Positions 1 to 11,339 of a DNA stretch of 64,000 bases are shown in pieces. The stretch is from Mortierella sp. BCC40632 (lineage: Eukaryota > Mortierellomycota > Mortierellomycetes > Mortierellales > Mortierellaceae). Positions within the stretch are counted from its first letter, which is position 1, and each line of letters begins with the position of its first letter. The notes under the pieces were generated by a model. That model searched no databases. It had not been told where the DNA came from and saw nothing but the letters and a program-made list of their open reading frames with translations. Position numbers and translations under genes: made by a program. The stretch is from positions 429,501 through 493,500 of the forward strand of contig WAEK01000018.1 of NCBI GenBank assembly GCA_011634665.1, in the 5' to 3' direction.

Positions 1-509
1 CAAGAAACGCAAATACATGTAGGCATCTAGACCAATTCTTTCGAGAAGGATAGTGTCACTGACAGTAAAGGACGCGGTGACCCAACTGAAGAGTCCCTTT
101 GGAAGCTCTGGAGACTGGACACTTGAATCAGCGATCGGAAAAATGAGAAAAAAAAATAGGAGTAAAGGTTAGTGAGCATTACGATACAAGTGTACATGCG
201 TGCGAGTAAGCACACAGACTATTTGTATGGTATGCCAAACTGAATGTCGGGCGTTTTTTCTGGACCCATAGCAATCAATGCAAACAGGCTGAGAGCCTGC
301 GAGGCACACAAGTCCCCTATGTTCGGAGCTTACTTTTCAGGGACTAAGTAGGTTCGAGGCTGGTAAATTTTCTTGCTCCAGCTACGGACAATACCGAAAG
401 CGAGGAAGATACCAGCACCAACAAGGCCGTTGAAGACCAAAGCCGAGGTGAAGGCGCTGATAGAGGCATCAGCTGAAAGCTGTTTCTCGCCATCGGTAGG
501 AGTACTCAT
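1..509 (-). CDS. CSC1/TMEM63-like (DUF221/RSN1) osmosensitive cation channel, N-terminal part, runs off the window
   Basis: Two exons are visible: 509-334 (ATG at 509-507) and 121-1, joined across a GT-AG intron (donor at 333-332, phase 2). Exon 1 encodes a short polar leader and a first membrane helix (TSALVFNGLVGAGIFLAFGI) followed by a basic stretch and YQPRTYLVPE, the usual N-terminus of fungal CSC1/RSN1 proteins. Exon 2 encodes LPKGLFSWVTASFTVSDTIL and then ERIGLDAYMYLRFL, the signature segment after helix 1. Family members are plasma-membrane or ER/Golgi calcium-permeable channels gated by membrane tension. The rest of the gene, including the pore, lies outside the window. The family call is firm; the exact paralogue cannot be named. 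Confidence 0.88.
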
Positions 510-1792
510 TGTCGGACGATCCGATAGAGAAAGTGGTTGCTATGCTTTTTCCTTTTGGCGGTTGGGTAAAGAAAAGGTTCGCCTGGTCGCAAAGGCGTTG
601 GTAGGTCAAATTCCAACGATTTGGTTGACTGCTGCTTTAAGTCGGCTTCTTGTCGCGGACAATGATCTCTGGCCAAGTCAATGGAAGATGTTTGATGATG
701 CAATGAGAGAATATGATGGTCTACAGATGCAGAACACAAGCAATTCAATCAAAGGAAGGTAAAAAAGAGAGAAAGAGCCTTTCGGAAGAGTGGACAGTAT
801 GATGTGTGAGCGGTTGGACAGTCAGGACAGGACAAGAGGTGACAAAAGAAAAGGCAGGACAAAGAGGCGAAAGGAAAGAAAGAAGGAGAGTAAGGAGGCG
901 AGGGAGGTGAGGAGGGATATGAGAATATCAGAGAATGAGAGCCAACAGAAGTGAAAAAGATGGCTGCTGTTGCAGAGACACGCGCAAGTAGGGGTGCAAC
1001 TCCTGAGTGCGAAAGAGGGTATGTCTGTGACGAAGAGGAGGAGAGGAGGAGGAGGAGGAGGAGGAAGGAGAAGAAGAAGAAGAAAAGGCAGCGGTGAAGA
1101 AAGAGATGATGAAGAAAAGGAGAAGCCCACAACCACCCTTGAGATGATGCAAAGGCTCCTCTGCTCTGGAGCTTCCTGCTTTCCTGCGGGTCCTGCGGTT
1201 GCTCCAAATGAGAGCCTGGCTCACTCCAGATGTCCTCAGGCACCTCCGCGCTCAAATCCATACCCCTGCCAGTCCCTCATCCATATCCAACGCCGAGGCA
1301 TCACTATCGAATACTGTCCTCACACATGTCATGAATCATGGGTCCGTGAGTATGGGCACGGGTCAGTCCAGAACGTCCCATTTTTTAAACTTTTGAAGAA
1401 GTCGCGCCAAAGCACTCATCCATGCATGGCATGTGCAGCTAAATCTGGCAGGCGTGCAGTTTTTTGTGTCAGTTTCGCTCCATTGCCAGGGTACTCTTTT
1501 GGTTTTTCTCGCCTTTCTTTACAGCTTCTCTTTCCTTGGAGTTACACCTTCTGCCGCTTAAGATTTTCATCCATTCCCATTTCCCAAAAAAGAAGAAATG
1601 AGAAAAGTCCATGATAAAACAATTGATCAGCCTTTGGGGCAATATACCAAGACCTATGCCAGGTGCCTTCAATATATCCTAGATTGGTAATCATTGCTTT
1701 AATCGAGACGGTGTGTGTCTATGTGTTGTCTGCACTGCTAGCTACGCTATGAAGGAGTGGAGTTGGGCTGCATAAAGTAAAGAGCAGATCAC
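510..1792. other. intergenic, strand-asymmetric purine tract
   Basis: This stretch lies between the start of the CSC1-like gene and the stop of UFD1, both on the minus strand. The + strand is strongly purine-rich from about 830 to 1130 (GGA/GAA repeats), which creates long open frames of low-complexity Ser/Pro/Phe or Gly/Arg residues on both strands. I see no splice-supported gene; it should contain the promoter and 5'UTR of the CSC1-like gene. Confidence 0.5.
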
Positions 1793-3753
1793 CTAGCGCA
1801 TGGAGTTGCCCTTCCCTTGGAATGGAGTCGTATCGGACTTGCTTTGCTGTGAAGGCTGCTGTGCTGGTGTCGACGCTCGGGAGGGAATGGAAGGCGTGAC
1901 TGAAGGACTAGGAGAGTTAGCCCCGCTTCTTCGCATAGCAGCATTCTTCCTTGGTGGCCTCAGCGTTTGACCCACGCCTTCGAAAACCGGACCCTGCCGA
2001 GCCTTCTCTGCAGCATCGATTTTCTCTTGGATGGATTTCGGAGGAATGTACTTGTATCCAAAAAAGAGCGTGCCTAATGGCATTTCCAGAGCTGGAGGTG
2101 CCTCAGACCCGTTTTGATCAAGCACATCTGTAGGCTTGCTTTTGTTGTCACTCCTGCTTGGCTCCGGTACAGGCAGAATTTTACTTGCCAATTTTCTAGT
2201 CAACCAATATTCGATAATAGCTCGAGTTTAGACACTCTGACTACACTATCATCCAATAGCAAATTAGACTCTCCTGGTGCTAGGCATCCCTGACTTACCC
2301 TTTGCCCGTCGAGCCACTGAGGCGCTGGCCTTGACCTTCAAATAGGACTCTCTTTGCACTATCAGGTGTTGCAATTCTCTCCTCAACCTCTTTTCTCAAC
2401 TTACTCTCCTATAAAACCACAGCGGAAACAAATAATATAAGGTCTCAGCTGGAAAATCCCATTATACAATCCTATTGGCATTTCAAGGTCATTTGGTGTG
2501 TCCCGATTTTCCTTACCATCACTGGTAATCCCTTGGGGACAGGTGTTGGCTCCTGGTAGCCCACGGGAGGCGCGAAATCGACCTCCAGATCAGTCTCGAC
2601 AATGGAGATTCCGACGCCAGGTGGCTTAATTTCCATCACGAGAATGCCATAGATTTCATCGTTGTATGAAATCTCGATATTGTCTCCCTGTGTCAACGTT
2701 GAAAAGTTACGAAAGGCGTTCTCAAGTCTAGTCAGGGATAGCAAAGATTATAAATGTCGTTAGTCGGACTATGAACCTCAGTTTTCTCTCTGCATGAACT
2801 ACAACTGTTGAATGGTTCGCCCCGAATGGACCCTTAGTCTTACACTGCCTTTGGATCACTAATGTCCAAAAAGTCAACGCTTTGTGGTTGAATCTTGACA
2901 AAGCTTCCAAGAGGTAAACTAGTGCTCTTTACTGTTAGCAGGTCACCCTCAGAGAGTGATAAAGTCTTCATCATCTATAAAAATTGGAAATGGCAAGTGT
3001 GTAAGCCGATATTTCCTTTGAAGCACCATGAAGAACTGGACTCTGGGGTGCAACTTACCCAATGGGGGATAAATACTCGACCCTCTTCAGCAATAAACTC
3101 AAGGACACCGGCATGGGTTGACTGAGATCCCCGTGATAGTTCGAATAACATTGGATATTGGATATGAAGGGAAGCTAGAGTCGTCCATGTCCAGCGATAC
3201 GAGGACTAGAGTCAGTCTTCATTCCTTATTGATGCCTCCAGTCATACAGAATATGGCGCCCTGTGTTCCTTACCAAGTTTTGCAAGAGCTGACTGCGGCA
3301 GAATGACTAGAATATGGCAAGAATTCAGAATTAGTTGTCGACCCTGATCAAGAATAACGACACCCCCGCACAGACGCAAATAGGTTGAGAATTGTTCAAA
3401 TATTTGCGTGAGGAGCAAGACCTACTCTTTCCGCCATGGTTTACGTTCTGTCTCTCATTGCCCGGCATCATTGCCACAGAGTAGCATCGATATTGCTCTG
3501 AGAATCGGCCACTTCTTGAGCCTCCAAAGCCCCCGACACCATAGGATGGGTAGTCGTCGTATCCGCTATACTAAAACGACGCAGAGCCACAGAGAATCCG
3601 AAGATTGAAAGGTATCCAGTTAGGTAGACACATTTGAGGTTGAGAAAAAAAAGTGGCCATGGGCGCTTTCATGGCCTCCTCGATGCTTTCTCCATGTCCT
3701 GCAATGTATCGTGTTCACGACTGTGCCTCTTCTGGGTCAGTCCTGCCTACCAT
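1793..3753 (-). CDS. UFD1: Ubiquitin fusion degradation protein 1 (UFD1)
   Basis: UFD1 pairs with NPL4 as substrate adaptor of the CDC48/p97 segregase in ERAD and ubiquitin-dependent degradation. Seven exons fit in phase: 3570-3426, 3306-3274, 3174-3059, 2974-2844, 2727-2517, 2408-2299 and 2195-1793 (stop 1795-1793). Diagnostic blocks in order are YRCYSVAMMPGNERQNVNHG, YPMLFELSRG, GVLEFIAEEGRVFIPHWMM, SFVKIQPQSVDFLDISDPKA, LENAFRNFSTLTQGDNIEI and VDFAPPVGYQEP, the double-psi barrel plus alpha/beta roll. The tail has two FEGQGQ/FEGVGQ motifs, which resemble SHP boxes that bind CDC48, and then a Ser/Pro-rich end. The first exon is uncertain: the best candidate is a lone ATG at 3753-3751 before a GTAGGC donor, which keeps phase 0. 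Everything from 3570 on is secure. It shares an upstream region with NAA35 on the other strand. Confidence 0.92.
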
Positions 3754-4425
3754 GATGGCCTGGATGATCCTGGTGTGGAGAAAGGCTACTTGAGCTGGAC
3801 TTGGTACGGTATTACTGGGGACGTGGTACTAAAGGATGAATGGTACAGGTTATTGCTGCGGTATTGGCTGCGGTTGATGTTAAAGCTGTCGATCGATTGA
3901 GGTGGCAAATGGTCAAGAGACGAGCAGCAAAAGGTCTCCCTTTTGGGCGTGCGTGTCCAATGTCGTGTGCAGTCACATTTTCCCAAATTCTGATCGCGAG
4001 GTTCCATTCTCGATCTCATCGAAACCCGTTGGCCATCATCAGATATCCAAGGCACCAAGCCTAGTCGTGCCACAGGAACAACTCAAGAGGACAAAATTAT
4101 TGAGGACATCTAGACTCTATTCTGAGCGCGTGCCTTGACCCTACGACATTGTGATCAGTCAACGGTCAATTTCATCCCTTAGCTTTCAGGACTCATTCGA
4201 TTCTGAGACAGGATCTGAATTGCCGGAAAATGGACAACAGCTCTAGCTCTGGTATGGGGACTACTAGTTGCTCCTCTCTCCTTACATTATGTCAAGATCT
4301 GGATTGGATCGGTGTAGTGATCTGCCAAGGTTGTTCTCTCGCCAAAGCTCACCACCATACCTATATCGTGTCCTCGCCTGAACAACATAGAAAGCTCCAA
4401 CAGTTCGACCCAACGCATCACGAAC
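3754..4425. promoter_or_regulatory. divergent intergenic region between UFD1 and NAA35
   Basis: About 670 bp separate the head-to-head start codons of UFD1 (-) and NAA35 (+), so it is presumably a bidirectional promoter. Short open frames here do not splice into a recognisable protein. No clear TATA box was recognised. Confidence 0.4.
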
Positions 4426-5540
4426 ATGGCTGCACAGATAAACATTGGAGGAGACAGTCTTTATCCTCACACAGATGTGACAAAGCTACTCAACCTTGCC
4501 GCAAAAGGTTAGAATTTCCCAACGACCTCTGTTGTCATCATGTCTGGGATGTAGTCATGCCAAGCTCTAAGGAGCCGACGGTCATTGATGTTTGGCTGAT
4601 TTCGACATCCTTCCAATTTTCCCTAGATATGAATATTGGCCAGTTGGTTCAGGTCGAATCTTTCAGCCTCTTTGATGCGATGTGTGCAATAGTGGCAAGT
4701 ATCTAGAATAACACATTCTAGCTAATCGATCGCGAACTACGAGGTCGATAACTCCACTAATTCTTGCTCAATGCCTCGTTAAAATTGACCTCTAGATTAT
4801 GGACCCAAAAATGGACACAGGAATGGACTTGGATGACGTTGTGTCTCGACCTCAGTATGACATTAACCGCCTTGTGAACCCAATGGAAATCATTTGGATT
4901 CTCGACCAGATTCTCGTGGGACAGGTAGTTCAAATCACCTGCAGGACCAACATACTACACTGTCTAACACTTAAATATTACCAGAGCTGCTGACATTCCC
5001 TCAACCTTTGGATGTAGATGACATGGTTATCAGGACACGCACTTTCTCAAACACTCTTCACAAGTTGCCATATTCTCAGAGTGTTCGAGATTGATCTGGA
5101 CAATCCAATGGGTACCCCTCAAGAGCCCGGGGTTCCACCAACACAGTTTACTACACTTGTGCTGAAGGCTTGTGTTCTCGCAATTGCAAAGACTTGTGGG
5201 GCAATCTGGGGAGAGATGAAAAAAGGCCATACCTATGAGGAAGAGGACTTCATGACCAATAGGTTTGGTATTTCGTTCTATGAGAACTACCCGAGCGCTT
5301 CAACAATCGCACTCCTGGATCAGGCAGAATACTGGATGGAAACAGAAGGATCGGAATGGGTCCGTTCAGAGTACGGAGTAGACTCGGATGCAGTAATCAA
5401 GGGCATCATGGCCCGAGTCAATTACTCTCGTGTAAGTGCATTTTTCGTGATGTATCTGGTGATATGCAGCTGTCTACTGAATGAAGCATACGTTGTACTG
5501 AACAGCCTTGCTTTATTATGCCATCCTCTATCTTCTTTTT

Positions 5541-5579
<39 letters not shown>

Positions 5580-8165
5580 CTTTCGTTTCTATTGATATAT
5601 GAATCGCTCCGGGACGACTAATCAGTCCTCTTTTATTGCTCTGTCTCAAGTTACTGCCCCGAAATGCTCCCAGTTTCAACAAGCTATTCCTCAACTTGAA
5701 GCTACTCGTAACTACGTTCGAGACATGACTACCGGTCATTCCCTTGGGCGTGAAGTCGAGGATGCATTCGATCACGCTATCCATCGTAAACTTGTCACAA
5801 ACACTCCTCCTCGTGCGATCGCATTACTGTCTGTCAAGGAGGTAAGCAGTCTATCTGACAGCATAGCTGTTGAGAGACCGCATAAAATATTGGATAAAAG
5901 ACCAACAAAACCTCTTGTGTGATCTTGCATTATAGACATTTGAACAACTGGACCAAATGTGTGTTGACCTTCTAGCGATCGGAAGAGCTCTCCAGTTTAA
6001 CGGACCAACCACACTACTGGTATGTAACAGCTGTGTAAAAAAAAAAAAAAAAAAAAAACGGCACCGATATTGAGTTACCTAAATCATTATTTCGCATTAT
6101 TAATGCCATGACTCACCACTGTCCCTTTGTATTTTTTACTATACTCTTTATAATTTCTCGTTTAGAACTTTTTTGTCCGCTTTGGCTCTCAAAAACCAAT
6201 GCCTGGCGCATTTCCAAGATCCATCCTTCAGACCGCCCTCTATGAAGATCGGGTTATTATGGGATCGCGACCCATTCAGTTCTTGATACTTGACATTTTG
6301 CAAGAGACTATTTCACCACCAGAGTGGATCTTTGAGAATTTTTTGGCCATGCAGAATCAGCTGGAACGCTCTGAAAATCTCGAGGAACAATTGAATCCAG
6401 AATTGCTCAATGATGGACCCGCAGCCCTCCAGAAACAGATTCAGACGAAGGCAGTGTATTTTGTAGAAAAGGCGATCAAACCATTTGTTGATACGCTACA
6501 GATTATGGGGCAGAATTCATCTCGACAGCGAAGAAATCTGCGAAAGATTGTACTCCTTTGGGAATCTCTTCAAGAAGAAGCAGAAGGGTTTGATGTAGAG
6601 GTTCATCAAGTCATAGATGAGCTCTCCAAAATCGACCAAAGTGGCAGTACACAGGATTCTCCTCAACGCCTACAGCCCTTTTATTTTGTATCATGGGTCT
6701 ATCACATGAAACTCTGGATCCTGGAATGGCTACTCTTGCTTGGATCAGAACTCGAGCTCTATTCAACGTTTGAATACTCTATGATTTATGCGTAAGTGGC
6801 CGCTTCAGCCAACGACTACAAGGCAGACTAGCCAGATCTGGAAGACTCGGGGACAGCTTGACATCGGAAGTGAACACAATATCTCTATCTCGCCTATTGA
6901 AATCGCTTTATCTTCACAAATTGCCTTGTCACTACACTAGGTATGTGGATTGTGTCCTTGGTGCACACTCACAGCACTTGGACCGGATACAACTAGTCAA
7001 TGAGAATGACGAGATGGAGGCCAAGACTGCGCTGCAACAGAAACAGACCTCAGCCCAGAAAAAGAAAAAGAAAAAGAAAAAAAAGGCAACCGGCTCCACT
7101 TCAGCCTCGGAGAAGCCTGAGCAGGAAGCTAATACAGATACTCTGGATGCTGCAGCCATCGATTCTCCCCTCACATCAAGCCAACAGCTACCTGCAACAC
7201 CCCAACAATCCTCAACCCAGCCCACATCAAGTGTGGACAAATACGCGCCATCGATAATGTACAAGCCTCGTAGTGACTTGACGCCCTTGATACAGATCCA
7301 GCAAGTGATAGTTAGAGCCCGTATGAGGATGGCTCGCGGGACGTTTTTGATGCTCGCAGCGTTGACCAAAGCGGGTCATTTGACTACCTCACCACCTCAC
7401 TTGGCAGTTCATGGTCTCAACGACCTTCGAACCCTCTTTGCCCACCGGTTCAAGGTGTTCCAAAACCTATCCTCTCCAGAGATTATCACGTTTGACAGTT
7501 TCATAACTAGATTGGACTGTGAGGGTGTCGATGTAAGAAATGATGACACCTGTCTTTTTTTTTTTTTTCTCTGACTCCGAAAAGAGATACAGGTACCATT
7601 AGCACAATTAACACCTCCATGCTTTCGCTTTTGTTTGTATTGTTAGGCCATGGATATTCTGGATTATGCAATGGACTTTTACAATGAAGCCAAGTCATTT
7701 CTAGACCGCTTGCAGGCAATGTCTGCCGAAAATGCTCGCGAAGAATTATGCGAGGAGTCATGGCGAAAGGTAAACCCTGGTTATACTTGTAATTTGGTGC
7801 ATTATCAGTGCAGTGGACCAAGAATTAATATACCAAATCTATCCATTCACTACTACTACCACCCTCCTGACCCGTTGGTCTTCTAACTAAATGCTCCATA
7901 GGACACCAAGGACATGATCAAGGTCTGCATCGCCAGCAAAATCTCTGCTGTAGGTCTGCAGAAAGATCCACGAATCCTAGAACAAAGGAAAAACAGCTTA
8001 GAGTCAAAGAGACGGGCAGAGAAATCTACACCAGGACGCCCAGCCAGCAAACCAAAGTCGAGTGTCGAGGGATCAACACCCAGGCCATTAACGTCCCCGA
8101 TTAGAAAGACAAATTTTGAGTGGAAGTACCATCCATGGTGGCCTGTCATCAGCCTATCCCCATAA
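4426..8165 (+). CDS. NAA35: N-alpha-acetyltransferase 35, NatC auxiliary subunit (NAA35/MAK10)
   Basis: NAA35 anchors the NatC complex (with NAA30 and NAA38) to ribosomes for N-terminal acetylation of Met-hydrophobic proteins. Ten exons keep phase: 4426-4507, 4627-4694, 4796-4924, 5018-5431, 5626-5841, 5936-6019, 6166-6791, 6941-7532, 7647-7769 and 7902-8165, giving about 865 aa. Key blocks are DVTKLLNLAAK, FSLFDAMCAIV joined to IMDPKMDTGMD (the MAK10 hallmark), TWLSGHALSQTLFT, YEEEDFMT, EVEDAFDHAIHRKL and TPPRAIALLS. A lysine run (K9, near 7065) followed by a Ser/Thr/Gln-rich insert lies in exon 8. Intron 2 begins with GC (GTG|GCAAGT at 4694/4695); this donor, unlike the nearby GT, restores the conserved spacing before MDPKMD. 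Intron 4 carries a (TTTC)n repeat and intron 6 a poly-A run. Confidence 0.93.
5530..5582. repeat. (TTTC)n microsatellite in NAA35 intron 4
   Basis: About eleven TTTC units make up most of a pyrimidine tract just upstream of the acceptor at 5625. It lies inside the intron, so it does not affect the protein. Confidence 0.85.
6037..6058. repeat. poly-A tract in NAA35 intron 6
   Basis: A run of about 20 A residues sits just inside the intron after exon 6. Similar homopolymers recur through the window. Confidence 0.85.
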
Positions 8166-8690
8166 AAAGTAGAATGTGCTTCAAAGTCATCTTGCTTTGT
8201 TTCCTGGAGCACTATGAATAACTAGACTAATCAAAAAGTGAAGAGTGTTGTCATTGAGAAACTAGACGAGGAAGGGAATATGTGCTTTTGTCACTTCTAG
8301 GGTCCTCTCCACCTTTGAATTGAGACATTGTTGTAGAACGGAGCCAAATATCTTGAACTAACTTACCAAGCAACGCTGATAATGGGCTTCATATATTTCT
8401 ATGAGGGCTCATGGATAGTGGATAAGTCCTCTGGGCTGTCGATTGGAGCAATGCTCCTGAATTTATAATGAGGAATACCAAATGAATCTGGTATGTATGC
8501 ATGTCTATCTTAGTATCGCACTACCTGTCCATATTGAACAAAAGAATATGGGAGGGAAAGGGGTCAAGTAAAGTTGAGACAATGCCTAGGATATGTTTCC
8601 AATTCTCAGACTTGAAATCAGTCAAAATCGAAGACTCCCATTCATGGCTGCCTATTTAGCAAAAAAAAAAAAAAAAAAAAAAAAGCCAGC
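8166..8690. other. intergenic with poly-A run; start of the accessory island
   Basis: No gene recognised. An A-run of about 24 (8659-8682) directly precedes sequence homologous to the 3' end of the Crypton at 17.7-21.8 kb, so it may mark an insertion or rearrangement edge. Confidence 0.4.
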
Positions 8691-8749
8691 TGCGAAGCAG
8701 TGTGGGCCCTCTGGAAGGCCGCCTGCTCTTGGATCACCACCCTCGTCCC

Positions 8750-9525
8750 TGGCATGATCGTCAGCAGTCTGTCTGACAATTGCGTGCTGGGATGACCAGA
8801 AATTGAAAACCTGCCTCCTTTTGCAGTGCACGTTCACTCCGTGGTCCTGTACAGAATTTGGAGGACTTTTGTCGCCACTTCCGGGACAACCCCTGAAAGA
8901 TGGCACAGCGGATGATCTCCTCTGGCTCACCGTCAACAGCCTCAAGCTCCGAGCACACACAGCACTCCAACAAGCCAACCTCAAGGACAACAAACAGCAA
9001 GCAACGAATCCAAACCCAGCAGCAACTTCAGATGCCAATTTTAAGCGAATGCACAAGACTTGGGATCACCTTCCGTATATTGTGGTGTCCAAGAAGGAGG
9101 TGACATTTGGTTGGATGTGGCCCACCCCTGGCTATGGTCCCTTTTTAGACATGCCAGGGGAGTACACTCCTCCAGCTTCGCGCGCAAGACCAAAGCCGCC
9201 TGACATCAGGCGAGCAAACGTCGTTGACGTAGACCTGCTTGATTGGGCGCCGCTCTCGCAGCTCCTGGACCCCTCGGACTCTTAGCCCTAGTTGTAGATC
9301 CTGCCTTTTGACTTGCCCCCTCTACGGGTGCTCTTTGTACCTGGTGTTTTCCCCTTTCTCTGCATTTGTATTTTTAGTAGCTATATCGTTTCTGGGTCAC
9401 CCTCCACCTTTTCCTTCTTCTCTCTACTCTTCTGTTGTAGGATAGTGTAGTTTTTGTGAACTAGCTGGCCACGTCCGCAGACCGTGGTATGAGTGCGCGC
9501 CGACGAATAAAACCCTAACGGGGCC
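8750..9525 (+). mobile_element. 3' fragment of a Crypton-family element
   Basis: Two blocks resemble the non-coding 3' end of the larger Crypton copy at 17.7-21.8 kb. Bases 8756-8845 align with about 21363-21455, and about 9148-9525 with about 21478-21846. Both copies end with TGAGTGCGCGCCGACGAAT and then a CTAACGGGGCC end, so the element boundary is probably at 9525. A segment of about 300 bp (8846-9148) is present only here; it is open on the + strand as part of a 160-codon frame (8803-9285) that I do not recognise. Either the other copy lost this segment or this one gained it. No recombinase sequence remains here. Confidence 0.65.
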
Positions 9526-9651
9526 TGTAAAAAAAAAAAAAAAAAAACGCACACACACAATAAAGACATCAGTCCCTCGCCGATTTCTTTTCTCCCCCAT
9601 TCACTCTTTTCAAAGGTTCCCACTCAAAAGGCCGCGTTAACTTGAAAGGCC

Positions 9652-10615
9652 TCATCGTCTCCTCTGCCCCTTAGTGATAGAGTAATATCTAGTAGATGTC
9701 TCGGCCTCTGGCTGGATGGCAGATCCCTCTGGTCGGGTGGCAGACCCCTCTGGTCGGGTGGCAAATTCCTCTGGTCGAGTGGTACGCTCATCAAGATCTT
9801 TCCTTATTTGCTCCATCATCTTCATCACTTTATCAGGTCGCTCCTTTTCCTGCTGAAGTTGTTGTTGAAATCGCTGTTGTTGGAGCTGTTGCTGAAATTG
9901 TTGTTGCTGCTGAAGCTGCTGTTGAAACTGTAGCTGTTGAAATTGTTGTTGAAGCTGCTGTTGTTGTTGAAACTGTTGCTGCTGTTGAAACTGCTGTTGT
10001 CGCTGTTGTTGCAAAAGCTGCTGAAGGTGAACTCGAACATCGAGTCCTTCCCTGTTACTGCGATTTTGAACTGAGGTTCTGTCTAGTTGAGTGAGTGAAT
10101 AGGTGTTATCCTCATCAAACTGGACGGCTGTGTTGTATGAGACTATGGCGGTGTCGCCCTCCCAGTTGCCTTCATTAGCCTCTTCGTTGTCCCAGATACC
10201 CTCATCTTCGTCATCATCCCAGTCGCGGCCTAGCGTTTTCCAATAGATAAATTTTAGCGCCATCCGAAATCCATAATTCAATCCAGTCCAGGTTAAAACG
10301 TATCCATAGGCATTTACCTTCGCCGCCACTGCCGTCATTTCCTCCGTCATCGCCGCCGAAATTACCACCGCTACTAAAATTGTTGCAATTGTTGGGCTGG
10401 TTGTTGAGAGCATGATCGTCGTCGCTTCTGGCTGAGGTGATGCGAAAGGTCGGCGATTGTGGTGGGTTTGTGAGGCTGAGAACTGCAGTGCAGTCCCTCT
10501 GGATGTGTCGTCGTATGCCGTCCCTGCTGAGGAAGGCTTTCTTGCAGATACAAACATACTTCATCTTTGTCGGGTGTTCCTGTCGATTGTTACTACCAAT
10601 CCTGTCCTTGGGCAT
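9652..10615 (-). CDS. degenerate zinc-finger plus glutamine-rich hypothetical protein
   Basis: Two exons fit in phase: 10615-10318 and 10229-9652 (GT-AG intron of 88 bp, phase 1), giving about 291 aa. Near the N-terminus is a C2H2-like segment with CICKKAFLSRDGIRRHIQ and then RDC, so the finger has Cys-x-Cys and His-x3-Cys ligands rather than a textbook C2H2. It is followed by an Asn/Gly/Asp-rich linker. Exon 2 encodes an acidic WDDDEDEGIWDNEE stretch, then about 80 residues dominated by Gln with interspersed Leu/Phe/Arg, and a short repeat (RPEGSAT) near the C-terminus. This could be a DNA-binding regulator or a domesticated transposon product; no function is assigned. Upstream there is a second in-frame-looking ATG at 10812, so an additional 5' exon is possible. 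Confidence 0.55.
9840..10025 (-). repeat. CAG/CAA-type codon repeat encoding polyglutamine
   Basis: Imperfect runs of TTG/CTG on the + strand read as CAA/CAG on the minus strand inside exon 2 of the zinc-finger/polyQ gene. The tract is interrupted by Leu, Phe and Arg codons, which usually limits repeat expansion. Confidence 0.8.
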
Positions 10616-10827
10616 GTTGTCCTCATGGGTTTGTCGTTATGAGAGCTAGATAGGTGATTTGATGCTGCCTTAGATAATTCGCTCCGCGGCTTTTGATTTA
10701 GCATGAATCTACACCTAATGTACGTGCACTCTTTCTGTCCTGGGACTCCATTTTTTACAGCGACAAGCCCATCTTTGTATGGTGACGATGTTGCGCATTT
10801 GGAAGTGGACATGGTGGTGGTAAGGAG

Positions 10828-10905
10828 TGGTTGGGGTGAGTAGAGGCGAGTAGAGGCGAGTAGAAGTGAGTGGGGGTGAGTGGAGGTGAGTGAAGGTGAG
10901 GAATA
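10828..10905. repeat. short tandem repeat of about 10 bp (GTGAGTAGAG-like)
   Basis: At least six imperfect units of the form gtgagtrgag/gcgagtagag occur in tandem just upstream of the zinc-finger/polyQ gene. Confidence 0.75.
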
Positions 10906-11019
10906 GAAGTGAATGGCAGGCAAGGCGAGATTTTATTGTTCTCGAGGAGGCTACAGTCAATGCGTGCGGGAGACTATGCTGTCGATAGAAATGTGAAATT
11001 ACCCGCATGACTCAGGGGT

Positions 11020-11335
11020 AGATATGCCCGGCTTCAGTCAACCAATGCCCGGCTTTACTTCATTGCTCACGGTTCAACCCCATGCCCGACTTCAGTCAAC
11101 CTACGCCTGGTTTCAGCCAACCTACACCCGATCTAACTGCATTTAAACTCGCGCCCAGCCTACCTGCATTCAAACCTACGCCCAGCTTCAGCCAACCCAC
11201 GCCCGACTTACCTGCATTCAAACCCACGCCCGGCCTGCCTGCATTCAAACCCACGCCCGGCCTGCCTGCATTCAAACCTACGCCTGGCTTAACTTCTTTG
11301 CTCACAGCTCAACCCCATGCCTGACTTTTCTCGGC
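11020..11335. repeat. minisatellite of about 24 bp unit
   Basis: Units such as CATTCAAACCCACGCCCGGC and variants (CTTCAGCCAACC..., TGCCCGACTT...) repeat across about 300 bp. Because unit length is a multiple of three, both strands stay open: the + strand reads PAFKPTPGL/FSQPTPDL repeats and the minus strand GVGLNAGRP repeats. I consider it a non-coding minisatellite because no start context or spliced extension was found, although a repeat peptide cannot be excluded. Confidence 0.7.
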
Positions 11336-11339
11336 TCAC

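Noticed and set aside
970..1614. Long + strand ORF and overlapping minus ORFs in the purine-rich region
   Set aside because: Composition is simple GGA/GAA repeats; frames on both strands are open for the same reason, with no domain or splice support.
4230..4706. 158-codon + strand ORF overlapping the NAA35 start
   Set aside because: It overlaps NAA35 exons 1-2 in a different frame and has no recognisable sequence; NAA35 splicing explains the coding signal.
11020..11335. CRISPR-like array
   Set aside because: Units are directly tandem without unique spacers and the genome is eukaryotic; it is a minisatellite.
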